Assembly: GCF_000308535.1 (NCBI RefSeq)
Contig: NZ_BAFW01000012.1
Coordinates: forward strand, 1 to 64,000
DNA length: 64,000 bases
Reading direction: 5' to 3'
Source of the DNA: Nocardia cerradoensis NBRC 101014
GTDB lineage: Bacteria > Actinomycetota > Actinomycetes > Mycobacteriales > Mycobacteriaceae
Shown piece after piece: positions 34,010 to 43,287 of this stretch. Numbering within the stretch: the first letter of the stretch is position 1; the number at the start of each line of letters is the position of its first letter. The translations under genes and the position numbers were made by a program. Below the pieces are notes generated by a model that was not told the origin of the DNA, did not search any database, and saw only the letters and a program-made list of their open reading frames with translations.

Positions 34010-36187
34010 ATGGCTCTCGACAGTGGTACCGGAACCATCCAGAACACCGGCGACGACGCGGCGGCGGTGACCCCGCCGGTGGCCAAGAAGGTCCCGGCCG
34101 AACGCACCCATCACGGTGACACCTTCGTCGACTTCTACGAGTGGCTGCGGGACAAGGACGATCCCGAGGTCATCGCCCATCTCGAGGCCGAGAACGCCTA
34201 CACCGACGCCCAGACCGCCCACCTGGCCCCGCTGCGCGCGCGGATCTTCGACGAGATCAAATCGCGCACCCAGGAAACCGATATGTCGGTTCCGGCGCGG
34301 CTGGGTGACTACTGGTACTACTCGCGCAGTTTCGAGGGCAAGCAGTACGGCGTGCACTGCCGCTGCCCGATCGCCGACCGCGACGACTGGACCCCGCCGC
34401 AACTCGAGGTCGACATCGAGATCCCCGGCGAGGAGATTCTGCTCGACAGCAACGTGCTGGCCGAGGGGCACGACTTCTTCGCCCTCGGCGCCTATTCGAT
34501 CAGCCATGACGGCACCCTGCTGGCCTACTCCACCGACACCGTCGGTGACGAGCGATATGTGCTGCGGTTCAAGGATCTCCGCAGCGGCGAACTGCTCGGC
34601 GACGAGATCCCCGGCACCGCGCCGGGAGCGACCTGGTCGCTGGACGGAACTCACGTCTTCTATCAGACCGTCGACGAATCCTGGCGGCCCGACACCGTGT
34701 GGCGCCACCGCCTCGGCACCGCGAAGACCGACGACGTCACGGTGTTCCACGAGCCCGACGAGCGCTATTGGGTCAGCATCGGCGCCACCCGGTCAGAGAA
34801 GTACCTGATGATCTGGGTCGGATCGAAGATCACCACCGAGGGCTGGATTCTCGAATCCGACGATCCGGAGGGCGAGTTCCGGGTGCTGCTGCCGCGCCGC
34901 GAGGGTGTGGAGTATTCGGCCGAGCACGCGGTGATCGGCGGGCAGGACCGGTTGCTCATCCTGCACAACGATGTGGTCGACGGTGTGAAGGCCGAGAATT
35001 TCGTCCTCACCGAGGCGCCGGTGGACGATCCGGCGGCGATGACCATGCTCATCGGCCATCGCGACGATGTGCGGCTCGAGGACGTCGACTGCTTCCGCGA
35101 TCATCTCGTGCTCTCGTATCGGCGCGAGGCGCTGCCGCGAGTCGCGGTGTGGCCGTTGACTTCCGAGGGCTACGGCGAACTGCGCGAACTGGAATTCGGC
35201 CTGGAGCTGTTCTCCGCCGGTGTGGGCTCCAACCCGGAATGGGCGCAGCCGACGCTGCGGCTGGGCGTGACCTCGTTCATCACCCCGATGCAGGTCTTCG
35301 ACTACGTGCCGGCCACCGGTGAGCTGATGCTGCGCAAACAGCAGCAGGTGCTCGGCGGCTACGACCCGGACGACTATGTGCAGCACCGGGATTGGGCGAC
35401 CGCGGCGGACGGCACCCGGATTCCGATCTCGGTGGTGCGCCGCCGCGACAGCGAGGATTCCGGTCCGAAACCGTTGCTGCTCTACGGATACGGCTCCTAC
35501 GAGGCCAGTATCGACCCCGGTTTCTCGGTGTCGCGGCTGTCGCTGCTCGACCGCGGCATGGTGTTCGCGGTCGCCCATGTGCGCGGCGGTGGTGAGATGG
35601 GCCGGCTGTGGTACGAGAACGGCAAGACGCTCACCAAGAAGAACACCTTCACCGATTTCGTCTCCTGCGCACGGCATCTCGTCGACACCGCCGTCACCAC
35701 GCCGCAGGTGCTGGTGGCCGACGGCGGCAGTGCGGGCGGGCTGCTGATGGGTGCGGTGGCCAATCTGGCCCCGGAACTGTTCGCGGGCATCCTCGCCAAT
35801 GTGCCGTTCGTGGATCCGCTCACCTCGATCCTGGACCCGTCGCTGCCGCTGACGGTCATCGAATGGGACGAGTGGGGCAATCCGCTGGAGGATCCGCAGG
35901 TCTACGCCTATATGAAGTCCTATTCGCCGTACGAGAACGTGGCGGCCGTGGACTATCCGGCGATCCTGGCGATCACCAGCATCAACGACACCCGCGTGCT
36001 CTATGTCGAGCCCGCGAAATGGGTCGCCGCCCTGCGGGCCACGAAAACCGGCGATGCCCAGCTCCTGCTGAAGACCGAGATGAGCGCCGGGCATGGTGGC
36101 GTCAGCGGGCGCTACGAGAAGTGGAAGGAAGTCGCCTTCGAATACGCCTGGGTGCTCGACCGGGTCGGTCTCGGCGAGGTCGGCTGA
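34010..36187 (+). CDS. ptrB: S9 family oligopeptidase B
   Basis: Protein of 725 residues: N-terminal beta-propeller (about 60-440) and C-terminal alpha/beta hydrolase. Catalytic Ser in VADGGSAGGLLMGAV, Asp in INDTRVLYVEPAKW, His in AGHGGVSGRYEKW, and the substrate-binding loop around VAHVRGGGEMGRLWYENGK. Cytoplasmic serine peptidase cleaving short peptides after basic residues. In M. tuberculosis the equivalent is split (ptrBa/ptrBb, Rv0781-0782); here it is one intact gene. The start is supported by a leaderless -10. Confidence 0.94.
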   Translation: MALDSGTGTIQNTGDDAAAVTPPVAKKVPAERTHHGDTFVDFYEWLRDKDDPEVIAHLEAENAYTDAQTAHLAPLRARIFDEIKSRTQETDMSVPARLGDYWYYSRSFEGKQYGVHCRCPIADRDDWTPPQLEVDIEIPGEEILLDSNVLAEGHDFFALGAYSISHDGTLLAYSTDTVGDERYVLRFKDLRSGELLGDEIPGTAPGATWSLDGTHVFYQTVDESWRPDTVWRHRLGTAKTDDVTVFHEPDERYWVSIGATRSEKYLMIWVGSKITTEGWILESDDPEGEFRVLLPRREGVEYSAEHAVIGGQDRLLILHNDVVDGVKAENFVLTEAPVDDPAAMTMLIGHRDDVRLEDVDCFRDHLVLSYRREALPRVAVWPLTSEGYGELRELEFGLELFSAGVGSNPEWAQPTLRLGVTSFITPMQVFDYVPATGELMLRKQQQVLGGYDPDDYVQHRDWATAADGTRIPISVVRRRDSEDSGPKPLLLYGYGSYEASIDPGFSVSRLSLLDRGMVFAVAHVRGGGEMGRLWYENGKTLTKKNTFTDFVSCARHLVDTAVTTPQVLVADGGSAGGLLMGAVANLAPELFAGILANVPFVDPLTSILDPSLPLTVIEWDEWGNPLEDPQVYAYMKSYSPYENVAAVDYPAILAITSINDTRVLYVEPAKWVAALRATKTGDAQLLLKTEMSAGHGGVSGRYEKWKEVAFEYAWVLDRVGLGEVG

Positions 36188-36292
36188 GGGCGGTTTCGGG
36201 CGGACCGTGCGGTCGGGTGCCCGCGCCGGGAATTCGTCGGGGCGTCACTTCGGCTGCACGGTGGCGACACCTGCCGCGCGCACAGTGGAGTC

Positions 36293-37012
36293 ATGAGCGG
36301 CAACGACCGGGGGTTCGGGCAGCTGATCGTCTCGGTGTCGGGTATTCGCGACACCACACTGGACCAGGCGCGCGCCTTCGCGGCCGAGATGGACGGCCGC
36401 GGGGTACGGCTGTCGCTGCTGGTGGCGCCGCGGTTGAAGGGGAAATACCGGCTCACCGAGGATTCGCGCACCCAGCAGTGGCTGCGGGAGCGGCGTGCCG
36501 CGGGTGACGCGATCGTGTTGCACGGCTACGACCAGGCCGCGACCAAACGTCGCCGCGCCGAATTCGCCGCGCTGCCCGCGCACGAAGCGCGCCTGCGCCT
36601 CACCGCCGCTGACCGGGTGATGGAACAGATCGGCCTGCGTACCCGACTGTTCGCGGCACCGCGCTGGACGGCCTCCGAGGGCGCCGTCGCCGCCCTGCCC
36701 GAGGTCGGCTTCCGGCTGGCGCTGGGATTGACCGCCATCCACGATCTGGAACGGGATACGGCCCAACGCTGCTGGGTGCACGGCGTCGGTGAGGGTTTCC
36801 GGGCCGAACCGTGGTGGTGCCACGCACTGATCATGAGCGCGGCCCGCATCGCGCGCCGCGGCGGAACGCTGCGGCTGGCGGTCTCGGCCGCGCAGCTCTC
36901 TCGGCCCGGACCGCACCAGGCCATGCTGGACGCCGTCGATCTGGCCCTGTTCCACGAGGCGGTTCCGGACGTCTACCGATGGGAGCCGTACGCCATGCCG
37001 CACGCGGCCTGA
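36293..37012 (+). CDS. DUF2334-type polysaccharide deacetylase-like protein
   Basis: Protein of 239 residues. Motifs LLVAPRLKG, DAIVLHGYDQ (first-strand metal/active-site region) and RLFAAPRWTASEGAVAAL fit the NodB-related DUF2334 family, which are carbohydrate deacetylases or inactive relatives. ATG 36293 begins 105 bp after ptrB in the same direction. No signal peptide is visible. Substrate unknown. Confidence 0.8.
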   Translation: MSGNDRGFGQLIVSVSGIRDTTLDQARAFAAEMDGRGVRLSLLVAPRLKGKYRLTEDSRTQQWLRERRAAGDAIVLHGYDQAATKRRRAEFAALPAHEARLRLTAADRVMEQIGLRTRLFAAPRWTASEGAVAALPEVGFRLALGLTAIHDLERDTAQRCWVHGVGEGFRAEPWWCHALIMSAARIARRGGTLRLAVSAAQLSRPGPHQAMLDAVDLALFHEAVPDVYRWEPYAMPHAA

Positions 37013-37024
37013 GCCTGCCCGACA

Positions 37025-38470
37025 TCAGCGAATGTTCGCCGGATCGTCCCCGGCCGCACGCCGCAGGTCCTGCACCTCGGTGACGATCGCCTCGTCCGAT
37101 ACGACGGCGGTGGCGTCGTGGGTGAAGCCGCCGGCCTCCTTACGGGTGAGTGAGGTGGACAGCGGATGCTTCTTCAACTGGTCGATGCAACGGTCGATAT
37201 CGGCCAGCAGCAGATCGGCCATATCGTGGGTGAAGCCGTGCCGGACGACCGCGCGCATGATCGTCTCGTCCTGCCGGTCGGCGGGCAGCGGATAGGCGGC
37301 GATCAGCCAGCCGCGTGAGCGCAGCCGTTCCGACAGGTCGTACAGATTGAAGCCGGGATCCTCGCGCAGCCGCCACGACACCGCGCTGATGCCCCGGGTG
37401 GGGGTGCCGTCGTGGATCATCTCGAACAGCCCGGTCTCGGTGAGTCCGTGGGCCAGATGTTCGGCGACGCGGTAGATCGCCGACTGCAGCCGGGTGTAAC
37501 CCGTCCGGCCGAGCCGGATGAAGTCGTAGTACTGGGTGATGGCCTGGCCGCCGGGACGGGAGAAGTTCAGATTGAAGGTGGCCATACGGCCGCCGAGGTA
37601 GTCGACGTCGAACACGAGTTCGTCCGGGAGGTCGGCGGCCGTGCGCCAGAGTGCCCAACCGGCGCCCAGCGGGGCCAGGCCGGTCTTGTGCCCGGAGGCG
37701 TTGATCGATTTCACCCGCGCCAGCCGGAAGTCCCAGACCAGATCCGGCGCCGTGAACGGGGCGAGGAATCCGCCACTGGCGGCATCGACGTGCAGCGGGA
37801 TGTCCAGGCCGGTGCGGGCCTCCAGATCGTCGAGGGCCGCGCTCATCGCGGCGACGTCCTCGAACAGTCCGGTGAAGGTCTGACCCATGGTCGCGACGAC
37901 CATGATCGTATTCGAATCACAGTGTGCGGCAATGTCGTCGGGCTCCAGCATGTACTTGTTCCCGTGCAGCGGCACCTGCCGGATCTCGACGTCGAAATAG
38001 CGCGCGAACTTCTCCCAGCACACCTGCACCGGCCCGCAGACGAAATTGGGGATGCCCTGGCCGCCGTTCTTGCGCCAGCGCGTCTTCGCGGCCAGCCCGC
38101 CGAGCATCGCCGCCTCGCTGGACCCGATGGTGGAGGTGCCGCGCGTCGAACCGGGATCGGGGCAGTGCCACAGGTCGGCCACCATGCGCACACACCGCCG
38201 CTCGAGTTCGGCGGTCTGCGGATATTCGTCCTTGTCGACGATGTTCTTCGCCACGCTCTGCGCCATCAGCCGTCGGGCGTTGTCGTCGATCCAGGTGGTG
38301 CAGAAGGTGGCCAGATTCATCCGCGACACGCCGTCGAGCATCAGCTCGTCGTGCACGATCTGGTAGGCCTCCGGGCCCGGCATCTCGCGGTGCGGAAAGT
38401 GGTGTTTGGGTGCGCCGCGATCCAGATCGGGCATCGCGAACAGGTCGTCGGATTCCGATGATGCAGACAT
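37025..38470 (-). CDS. gadB: glutamate decarboxylase
   Basis: Protein of 481 residues, group II PLP decarboxylase of GAD type: TIGSSEAAMLGGLAAKTRW, HVDAASGGFLAPF and the PLP Lys262 in SINASGHKTGLAPLG, with GWALWR following. It converts L-glutamate to GABA and CO2, consuming a proton (acid resistance, GABA shunt). AGAGGACGAG just upstream of ATG 38470 is the ribosome binding site. It faces the M20 dipeptidase across a divergent gap. The open reading frame continues upstream on the minus strand but that part is an antisense shadow of the dipeptidase. Confidence 0.95.
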   Translation of the reverse strand: MSASSESDDLFAMPDLDRGAPKHHFPHREMPGPEAYQIVHDELMLDGVSRMNLATFCTTWIDDNARRLMAQSVAKNIVDKDEYPQTAELERRCVRMVADLWHCPDPGSTRGTSTIGSSEAAMLGGLAAKTRWRKNGGQGIPNFVCGPVQVCWEKFARYFDVEIRQVPLHGNKYMLEPDDIAAHCDSNTIMVVATMGQTFTGLFEDVAAMSAALDDLEARTGLDIPLHVDAASGGFLAPFTAPDLVWDFRLARVKSINASGHKTGLAPLGAGWALWRTAADLPDELVFDVDYLGGRMATFNLNFSRPGGQAITQYYDFIRLGRTGYTRLQSAIYRVAEHLAHGLTETGLFEMIHDGTPTRGISAVSWRLREDPGFNLYDLSERLRSRGWLIAAYPLPADRQDETIMRAVVRHGFTHDMADLLLADIDRCIDQLKKHPLSTSLTRKEAGGFTHDATAVVSDEAIVTEVQDLRRAAGDDPANIR

Positions 38471-38620
38471 CTCGTCCTCTCCGGTGGTCGGATCGCGGTC
38501 GAGCTCTCCCTCATCATGCCCCGCCGCGATTGCGGGACGGTCGCGAACGCGAGGGACAAATCGGGCGAATTCCGGCCCGCGCCGCGCCCGGCGCCGATGC
38601 GTCCGGACCGGGAAGGGAGT

Positions 38621-38626
38621 TAGGTT
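38621..38626 (+). promoter_or_regulatory. -10 box of the M20 dipeptidase (leaderless)
   Basis: TAGGTT, 6 nt before ATG 38633. Confidence 0.5.
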
Positions 38627-38632
38627 GGGTAC

Positions 38633-40003
38633 ATGACCGACGAATCTCGGACGGCGGCCCTGCGCGCACAGGTGCGCGCCTTGATGCCGCAGGCGAAAGC
38701 CGATCTGGCCCAGTTGGTTTCGTATCGATCCGTGGCCGATGCCCGGCAGTTTCCGCCGGAGGAATGTCATCGGGCGGCGCGATGGGTCGCCGATGCCTTC
38801 GCCGGCCTCGGTCCGGCCGACGTCGGCCTGCACGAGACGCCCGACGGTAGCGAGGCGGTCGTGGCCCGGTACCCGGCTCCGCCCGGTGCCCCCACGGTGC
38901 TGCTGTACAGCCACTACGACGTGCAGCCGCCGGTGGACGAGGCGGCCTGGGAGACTCCGGTGTGGGAGCTCACCGAGCGCGACGGCCGCTGGTACGGGCG
39001 CGGCGCGGCCGACTGCAAGGGCAATATCGTCGTCCATCTGACCGCCCTGCGGGCCCTGCGGAACACGCTGGGAGACAAGGGTTATCCGGTCGGCATCACG
39101 GTGGTCTGCGAGGGCTCCGAGGAGCAGGGCACCGGCGGTCTGGAGGAATTCGTTCCGGGGCATGCGGACCTGCTGCGCGCCGACGCACTCCTGATCGGTG
39201 ACTGCGGTAATTTCGCGGCGGGCGTACCGACCTTCACTCAGACCCTGCGCGGCAACGTGAACGTGCTCGTCACCGTCGAAACCCTCTCGGGCCCTTTGCA
39301 TTCCGGCATGTACGGCGGGGCGGCCCCGGACGCCGTCGCCGCGCTGATCCGGGTACTCGCCACGCTGCGGGACGAACACGGGAACACCACGGTGGACGGG
39401 TTGGCGGCCGATCAGGTCTGGGACGGCGCGCAGTATCCAGTCGAGCAGTTCCGGGTCGACGCCGGCATCCTCGACGGTGTGCAGGTGCTGGGCAGCGGCA
39501 GTATCTCGGACATGCTCTGGGCGCGCCCGGCCCTGACCGTGCTGGGCATCGATGTGCCGCCGGTGGTGGGATCGGCGGCCGCCGTCCAGCCGAGCGCGCG
39601 GGCCCGATTGAATCTGCGGATCCCGCCCGGCGTCGATCCGGCTCCGGCCTTGAAAGCCCTTACCGCACATCTGGAATCGCATACGCCGTGGGGTGCGCGG
39701 GTGCGGATCGAGACCGAGGGGACGGGTGCGCCCTTCCGGTCCGGTACCGGCGGCCCGGCGCGGCTGGCGATGGAGGACGCCTTCGCCGCCGCCTACGGCC
39801 GCACCGCCACCACGCAGGGGCAGGGCGGTTCGATTCCGCTGTGCAACGTCTTCGCCGAGACCTATCCCGACGCCGAGATCATGCTGCTCGGCGTCGAGGA
39901 GCCGAAATGCCTCATCCACGCCCCGAACGAGAGCGTCGATCCCAGCGAGATCGAGCATGTGGCACTGGCGGAGGCATTGTTCCTGTCCTCCTACACGCGG
40001 TGA
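38633..40003 (+). CDS. M20-family dipeptidase
   Basis: Protein of 456 residues. Zinc ligands in YSHYDVQPP, GRGAADCKGN, CEGSEEQGTGGL, and GDCGNF; lid domain in between; SGMYGGAAPD and GQGGSIPL near the C-terminus. Similar to actinobacterial dipeptidase/carboxypeptidase G2-like enzymes. It cleaves dipeptides or acylated amino acids in the cytoplasm. Leaderless start. Note the following MBL gene is convergent. Confidence 0.92.
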   Translation: MTDESRTAALRAQVRALMPQAKADLAQLVSYRSVADARQFPPEECHRAARWVADAFAGLGPADVGLHETPDGSEAVVARYPAPPGAPTVLLYSHYDVQPPVDEAAWETPVWELTERDGRWYGRGAADCKGNIVVHLTALRALRNTLGDKGYPVGITVVCEGSEEQGTGGLEEFVPGHADLLRADALLIGDCGNFAAGVPTFTQTLRGNVNVLVTVETLSGPLHSGMYGGAAPDAVAALIRVLATLRDEHGNTTVDGLAADQVWDGAQYPVEQFRVDAGILDGVQVLGSGSISDMLWARPALTVLGIDVPPVVGSAAAVQPSARARLNLRIPPGVDPAPALKALTAHLESHTPWGARVRIETEGTGAPFRSGTGGPARLAMEDAFAAAYGRTATTQGQGGSIPLCNVFAETYPDAEIMLLGVEEPKCLIHAPNESVDPSEIEHVALAEALFLSSYTR

Positions 40004-40030
40004 CAGGTCTACGAGGACCGGAGACGCCCG

Positions 40031-40675
40031 CTAGAAGGTCTTGTTGTCCTCCGGCTCGATGAGCGCGAATTCGGTGTCGGCCGGGCGCATTTCGGACAGG
40101 CGGCCGAAGTAGATGCCCTGTGCCTCCGGCGCGATGATGCCGTAGTGGATGGGGACGGCGGTGCGCGGCGCCACGGCGCGCAGATAGTCCACCGCCTCGC
40201 TGATCTTCATCCACGGCGCGACCGCCGGCACCGCCAGCACCCCGACCGATACCGGCGGCACCCACAGCGAATCGCCCGGGTGCACGAACTGTGCCGGATC
40301 GTCGGCGCTGCCGAGCTGGAAGACGGTGTTGTCGACGACCGGCAGCTCCGGATGGATCACCGCGTGCTTGCCGCCGCCGCCGGTGATCTGCAGATCGCCG
40401 ATGGTGACGACATTGCCCGCGTGCACGGCCTGCCACGGCTCACCGCGCTGCTGTGCGGTCTGCGGATCGCTGAGCAGGCGGGCGCTCGGATTCGCATCGA
40501 CCAGGGCCTCGATCCGGTTGGGATCGATGTGGTCGGGATGCTGATGGGTGATCGCGATCGCGTCGAGTCCCGTGATGCCTTCGAAGCCGTGCGAGAAAGT
40601 GCCCGGATCGAACAGGATCTTCGCGCCGTTCAATTCGACGAGGACGCAGGAATGACCGAAGTGGGCGATGCGCAT
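40031..40675 (-). CDS. MBL-fold metallo-hydrolase
   Basis: Protein of 214 residues with the metal motif THQHPDHID, a second His region in IHYGI and metal-binding Asp in DPGTF. It matches the UlaG/RomA-type beta-lactamase-fold hydrolases of unknown substrate. A leaderless pattern (TAGCGT at 40682-40687 and 6 nt to ATG 40675) supports the start. Convergent with the dipeptidase gene, 27 bp between them. Confidence 0.88.
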   Translation of the reverse strand: MRIAHFGHSCVLVELNGAKILFDPGTFSHGFEGITGLDAIAITHQHPDHIDPNRIEALVDANPSARLLSDPQTAQQRGEPWQAVHAGNVVTIGDLQITGGGGKHAVIHPELPVVDNTVFQLGSADDPAQFVHPGDSLWVPPVSVGVLAVPAVAPWMKISEAVDYLRAVAPRTAVPIHYGIIAPEAQGIYFGRLSEMRPADTEFALIEPEDNKTF

Positions 40676-40825
40676 GGATTCACGCTATCTCCCCCCGCCG
40701 CGGCGTGGGCCCGGACGCGGCAGCCCGTGTAACCACGCAGGGGCCGCGCGGAGGCCGGCCGGCAGGCGCTGTGACGTCCCTCGCAGGGGCCGCGGCCCGG
40801 CGCGGCGCCCGGGAGTAGCCCCGAT

Positions 40826-40856
40826 TAAGCTGTTGTGGTAATCCCCCCACCAGCTT
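40826..40856. promoter_or_regulatory. dyad overlapping the purS promoter
   Basis: TAAGCT at 40826-40831 is a good -10 box. AAGCT (40827-40831) pairs with AGCTT (40852-40856) and GTGG (40835-40838) with CCAC (40847-40850). The dyad ends right before the GAGGAG ribosome binding site of purS at 40857. It could be an operator or, if transcribed, a hairpin near the ribosome binding site. Confidence 0.5.
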
Positions 40857-40868
40857 GAGGAGCAACGC

Positions 40869-41105
40869 GTGGCACGAGTTGTGGTCGAGGTGATGCCGAA
40901 GGCCGAGATCCTGGATCCCCAGGGTCAGGCCATCGCCGGCGCGCTCGGACGCCTGGGTTTCCCGGGTGTGTCGGATGTGCGGCAGGGCAAGCGGTTCGAA
41001 CTCGACATCGACGACAGCGTCAGCGATGCCGAACTCGAGAAGATCGCCGAGGCCCTGCTCGCCAATACGGTGATCGAGGACTGGAAAGTGGTGCGGCTGC
41101 CGTGA
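40869..41105 (+). CDS. purS: phosphoribosylformylglycinamidine synthase subunit PurS
   Basis: Protein of 78 residues: [30 protein letters not shown] is the PurS signature. It forms a bridge that lets PurQ ammonia reach PurL in the FGAM synthase complex. GTG 40869 follows GAGGAGCAACGC. It overlaps purQ by 4 bp (GTGA), giving strict co-translation. Confidence 0.96.
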   Translation: MARVVVEVMPKAEILDPQGQAIAGALGRLGFPGVSDVRQGKRFELDIDDSVSDAELEKIAEALLANTVIEDWKVVRLP

Positions 41106-41788
41106 CCAGCTCTGCGCGAATCGGTGTCATCACCTTCCCCGGCACGCTCGACGACGTCGACGCGGCGCGCGCGGTCCGGCTGGCCGGCGCCGAAGCGGTG
41201 AGCCTGTGGCATGCCGACGCCGACCTCAAGGGTGTCGACGCCGTGGTGGTGCCGGGCGGATTCTCCTACGGCGACTATCTGCGCGCCGGCGCCATCGCGC
41301 GGTTCGCGCCCGTGATGGGCAAGGTCGTCGAGGCCGCCGGTAAGGGTATGCCGGTATTGGGAATCTGCAACGGTTTCCAGGTGCTGTGCGAGGCCGGACT
41401 GCTGCCGGGCGCGCTGACCCGCAACGAGGGTCTGCACTTCGTCTGCCGGGATCAGTGGCTGCGGGTGGAGTCCACCGCGACCGCGTGGTCCTCGCGCTAC
41501 GACGCGGGTGCCCAGATTCTGGTCCCGGTGAAGAACGCCGAGGGCCGCTACCAGGCCTCGCAGGCCGTGCTCGACGAACTCGAGGGCGAGGGCCGGGTGG
41601 TCTTCCGCTACGTGGGCGGCAACCCCAACGGTTCGCAGCGCGATATCGCCGGCATCGCCTCGCCGAACGGTCGCGTCGTCGGTCTCATGCCGCATCCGGA
41701 ACACGCCACCGAGCCGCTGACCGGGCCGAGTGACGACGGACTGGGAATCTTCCTCTCGGTCCTCGACAGCCTCGTCACCACGGCCTGA
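41102..41788 (+). CDS. purQ: phosphoribosylformylglycinamidine synthase subunit PurQ
   Basis: Protein of 228 residues, class I glutamine amidotransferase: [16 protein letters not shown], nucleophile Cys in [17 protein letters not shown], and the His-x-Glu in [10 protein letters not shown]. Releases ammonia from glutamine for PurL. GTG start overlapping the purS stop. purL is 6.8 kb downstream, separated by non-purine genes. Confidence 0.96.
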   Translation: MTSSARIGVITFPGTLDDVDAARAVRLAGAEAVSLWHADADLKGVDAVVVPGGFSYGDYLRAGAIARFAPVMGKVVEAAGKGMPVLGICNGFQVLCEAGLLPGALTRNEGLHFVCRDQWLRVESTATAWSSRYDAGAQILVPVKNAEGRYQASQAVLDELEGEGRVVFRYVGGNPNGSQRDIAGIASPNGRVVGLMPHPEHATEPLTGPSDDGLGIFLSVLDSLVTTA

Positions 41789-41800
41789 TCGGCCTGTCGT

Positions 41801-43066
41801 TCAGGGGATCACGACCGCGCCGGTGGTCGGTGCCGGGTCTTCCGCCCAGCGTCGGCCGGTCTCGCGCGGCGTGATGCCGTCGTCGGTCCAGGCGGACAGC
41901 AACCGCGCGACCTTGGTGTGCATGGTGGTGCGCAGGCGATCGAAGGATGTGTCCGGCACGTCGTCGACCTGACCGAGCAGCAGCCACCACGCCCAGGCCA
42001 CCGCACCGGCATTGGCGACGAAGTCCGGCAGCACCGGCACGCCGCGGGCGGCGAGCATGGCCTCCGCCTCCGGCGTGGTGGCGGCGTTGGCCGCCTCGAC
42101 GACGACGCGGGCGCGCACGTCGAACGAGTTGTCCGGCGTGATCGCGTACGAGATGGCCGCGGGCACCAGAATGTCGACCTCGGCGGACAGCACCGCGGTG
42201 CGCGGCAGTTGCTCGACGTCGGCCGGCAGCCGGGAGCGATCGATCTCGCCGTAGTCGTCGCGCAGTTCCAGCAGTGCCGGAATGTCCAGTCCGCCGGCCC
42301 GGTGCAGGGCCCCGGCGGCATCGGCCACCGTGGTGACGCGCATTCCCGCCTCGTGCAGGTAGTAGGCCGCGGCGCCGCCCATCGTGCCGACGCCCTGAAT
42401 CGCGACCGTCGTCTCGGCCGGCATCCGGCCCCAGGAGACGGCCGTGGCGAGGCAGGCGTGCGCGACACCGTAACCGCCGATCACGTCGCCCAGCAGGAAA
42501 CCGCCCTCGACCGCCGCGTTCAGGCCGTCGCGGACCCGTTCCAGGGTGGCGACCGGATCGGCGGCGCGGCGGATCGCGGCGTGATAGCTCTGGCCCAGGC
42601 CCAGCTTCTCGAAGACCTCGTCGATCAGATGTTGCGGGACACCCAGGTCCTCCGCGGTCACCCAGTGCGCGTCGATCCACGGGCGCATGGCCTCGCAGAA
42701 TCGCTCCAGCACTCCGACGGCGCGCGGATCTTTCGGGTCGAAGTCGATACCGCCCTTCGCACCGCCGATCGGCAGGTCGAAGGTCGCAGTCTTGGCGGCC
42801 ATCCCGCGCGCCAGATCCTCCACCTCGCTCAGCGTGCAGCCGGCCCGCATGCGGGTGCCGCCCGTGGCCAGGCCACCGCGCAGGGTGTGGACGACGAGGT
42901 AGCCGACGGCGCCGGTGGCCGCATCGGTCCACTGCAGTCGCAGGTACGGCTCGGGGCGGCGGATCGCGGGGGTGACCGGGGTGTCAGTGGGCACCGCCGG
43001 GACGGTGGCGGGCACCGCCGGGAGGGCCGGTGCGGTGTCCTCGGCCGGGTTGTGGATCGTCGTCAC
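41801..43066 (-). CDS. Glu/Leu/Phe/Val-type amino acid dehydrogenase
   Basis: Protein of 421 residues. Lys-containing active site in MAAKTATFDLPIGGAKGGIDFDPKDP, NAD(P)-binding in AIQGVGTMGGAAAYYLHEAGMRV, and Asn/Ser region in AANAATTPEAE. Oxidative deamination of an amino acid, glutamate being the most likely by length. GGAGGTA 7 nt before the GTG at 43066. Divergent from a LysR gene, a common arrangement for its regulation. A Pro-rich extension of about 30 residues precedes the catalytic domain. Confidence 0.9.
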   Translation of the reverse strand: MTTIHNPAEDTAPALPAVPATVPAVPTDTPVTPAIRRPEPYLRLQWTDAATGAVGYLVVHTLRGGLATGGTRMRAGCTLSEVEDLARGMAAKTATFDLPIGGAKGGIDFDPKDPRAVGVLERFCEAMRPWIDAHWVTAEDLGVPQHLIDEVFEKLGLGQSYHAAIRRAADPVATLERVRDGLNAAVEGGFLLGDVIGGYGVAHACLATAVSWGRMPAETTVAIQGVGTMGGAAAYYLHEAGMRVTTVADAAGALHRAGGLDIPALLELRDDYGEIDRSRLPADVEQLPRTAVLSAEVDILVPAAISYAITPDNSFDVRARVVVEAANAATTPEAEAMLAARGVPVLPDFVANAGAVAWAWWLLLGQVDDVPDTSFDRLRTTMHTKVARLLSAWTDDGITPRETGRRWAEDPAPTTGAVVIP

Positions 43067-43074
43067 GGCGAACT

Positions 43075-43287
43075 ACCTCCTTCGCGTTCGGATGTCCGAC
43101 CACCACCCGCTCCGGACACGTCGAGTCGCGCGCTGTCGGCGTCCGGACCTCGTCGTCCCGGCTGGTGATTCGCTGTCCCCAGACTGCGTCCTGCCCGGTC
43201 ACACGTCTATTTACGGTTCGTTCACGGCATCGTTCAGTGCTCCTACACAGCGGTGGCCGAGCCCGGGCACCGCTTACGCTCGATGCC
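43075..43287. promoter_or_regulatory. divergent promoter region, dehydrogenase and LysR gene
   Basis: A 220-bp gap with start codons pointing outwards. TACGCT at 43275-43280 is the leaderless -10 of the LysR gene (7 nt to ATG 43288). GGAGGT near 43073-43078 is the ribosome binding site of the dehydrogenase. The LysR protein is expected to bind between, but no clear T-N11-A box was picked out. Confidence 0.55.

Noticed and set aside
37025..39958. 977-residue minus-strand frame containing gadB
   Set aside because: The upstream half is antisense to the M20 dipeptidase and has no family sequence. GadB begins at 38470.
40826..40868. Purine riboswitch upstream of purS
   Set aside because: The dyad is too short for a purine aptamer, lacks its conserved three-way junction, and its -10 lies inside it.
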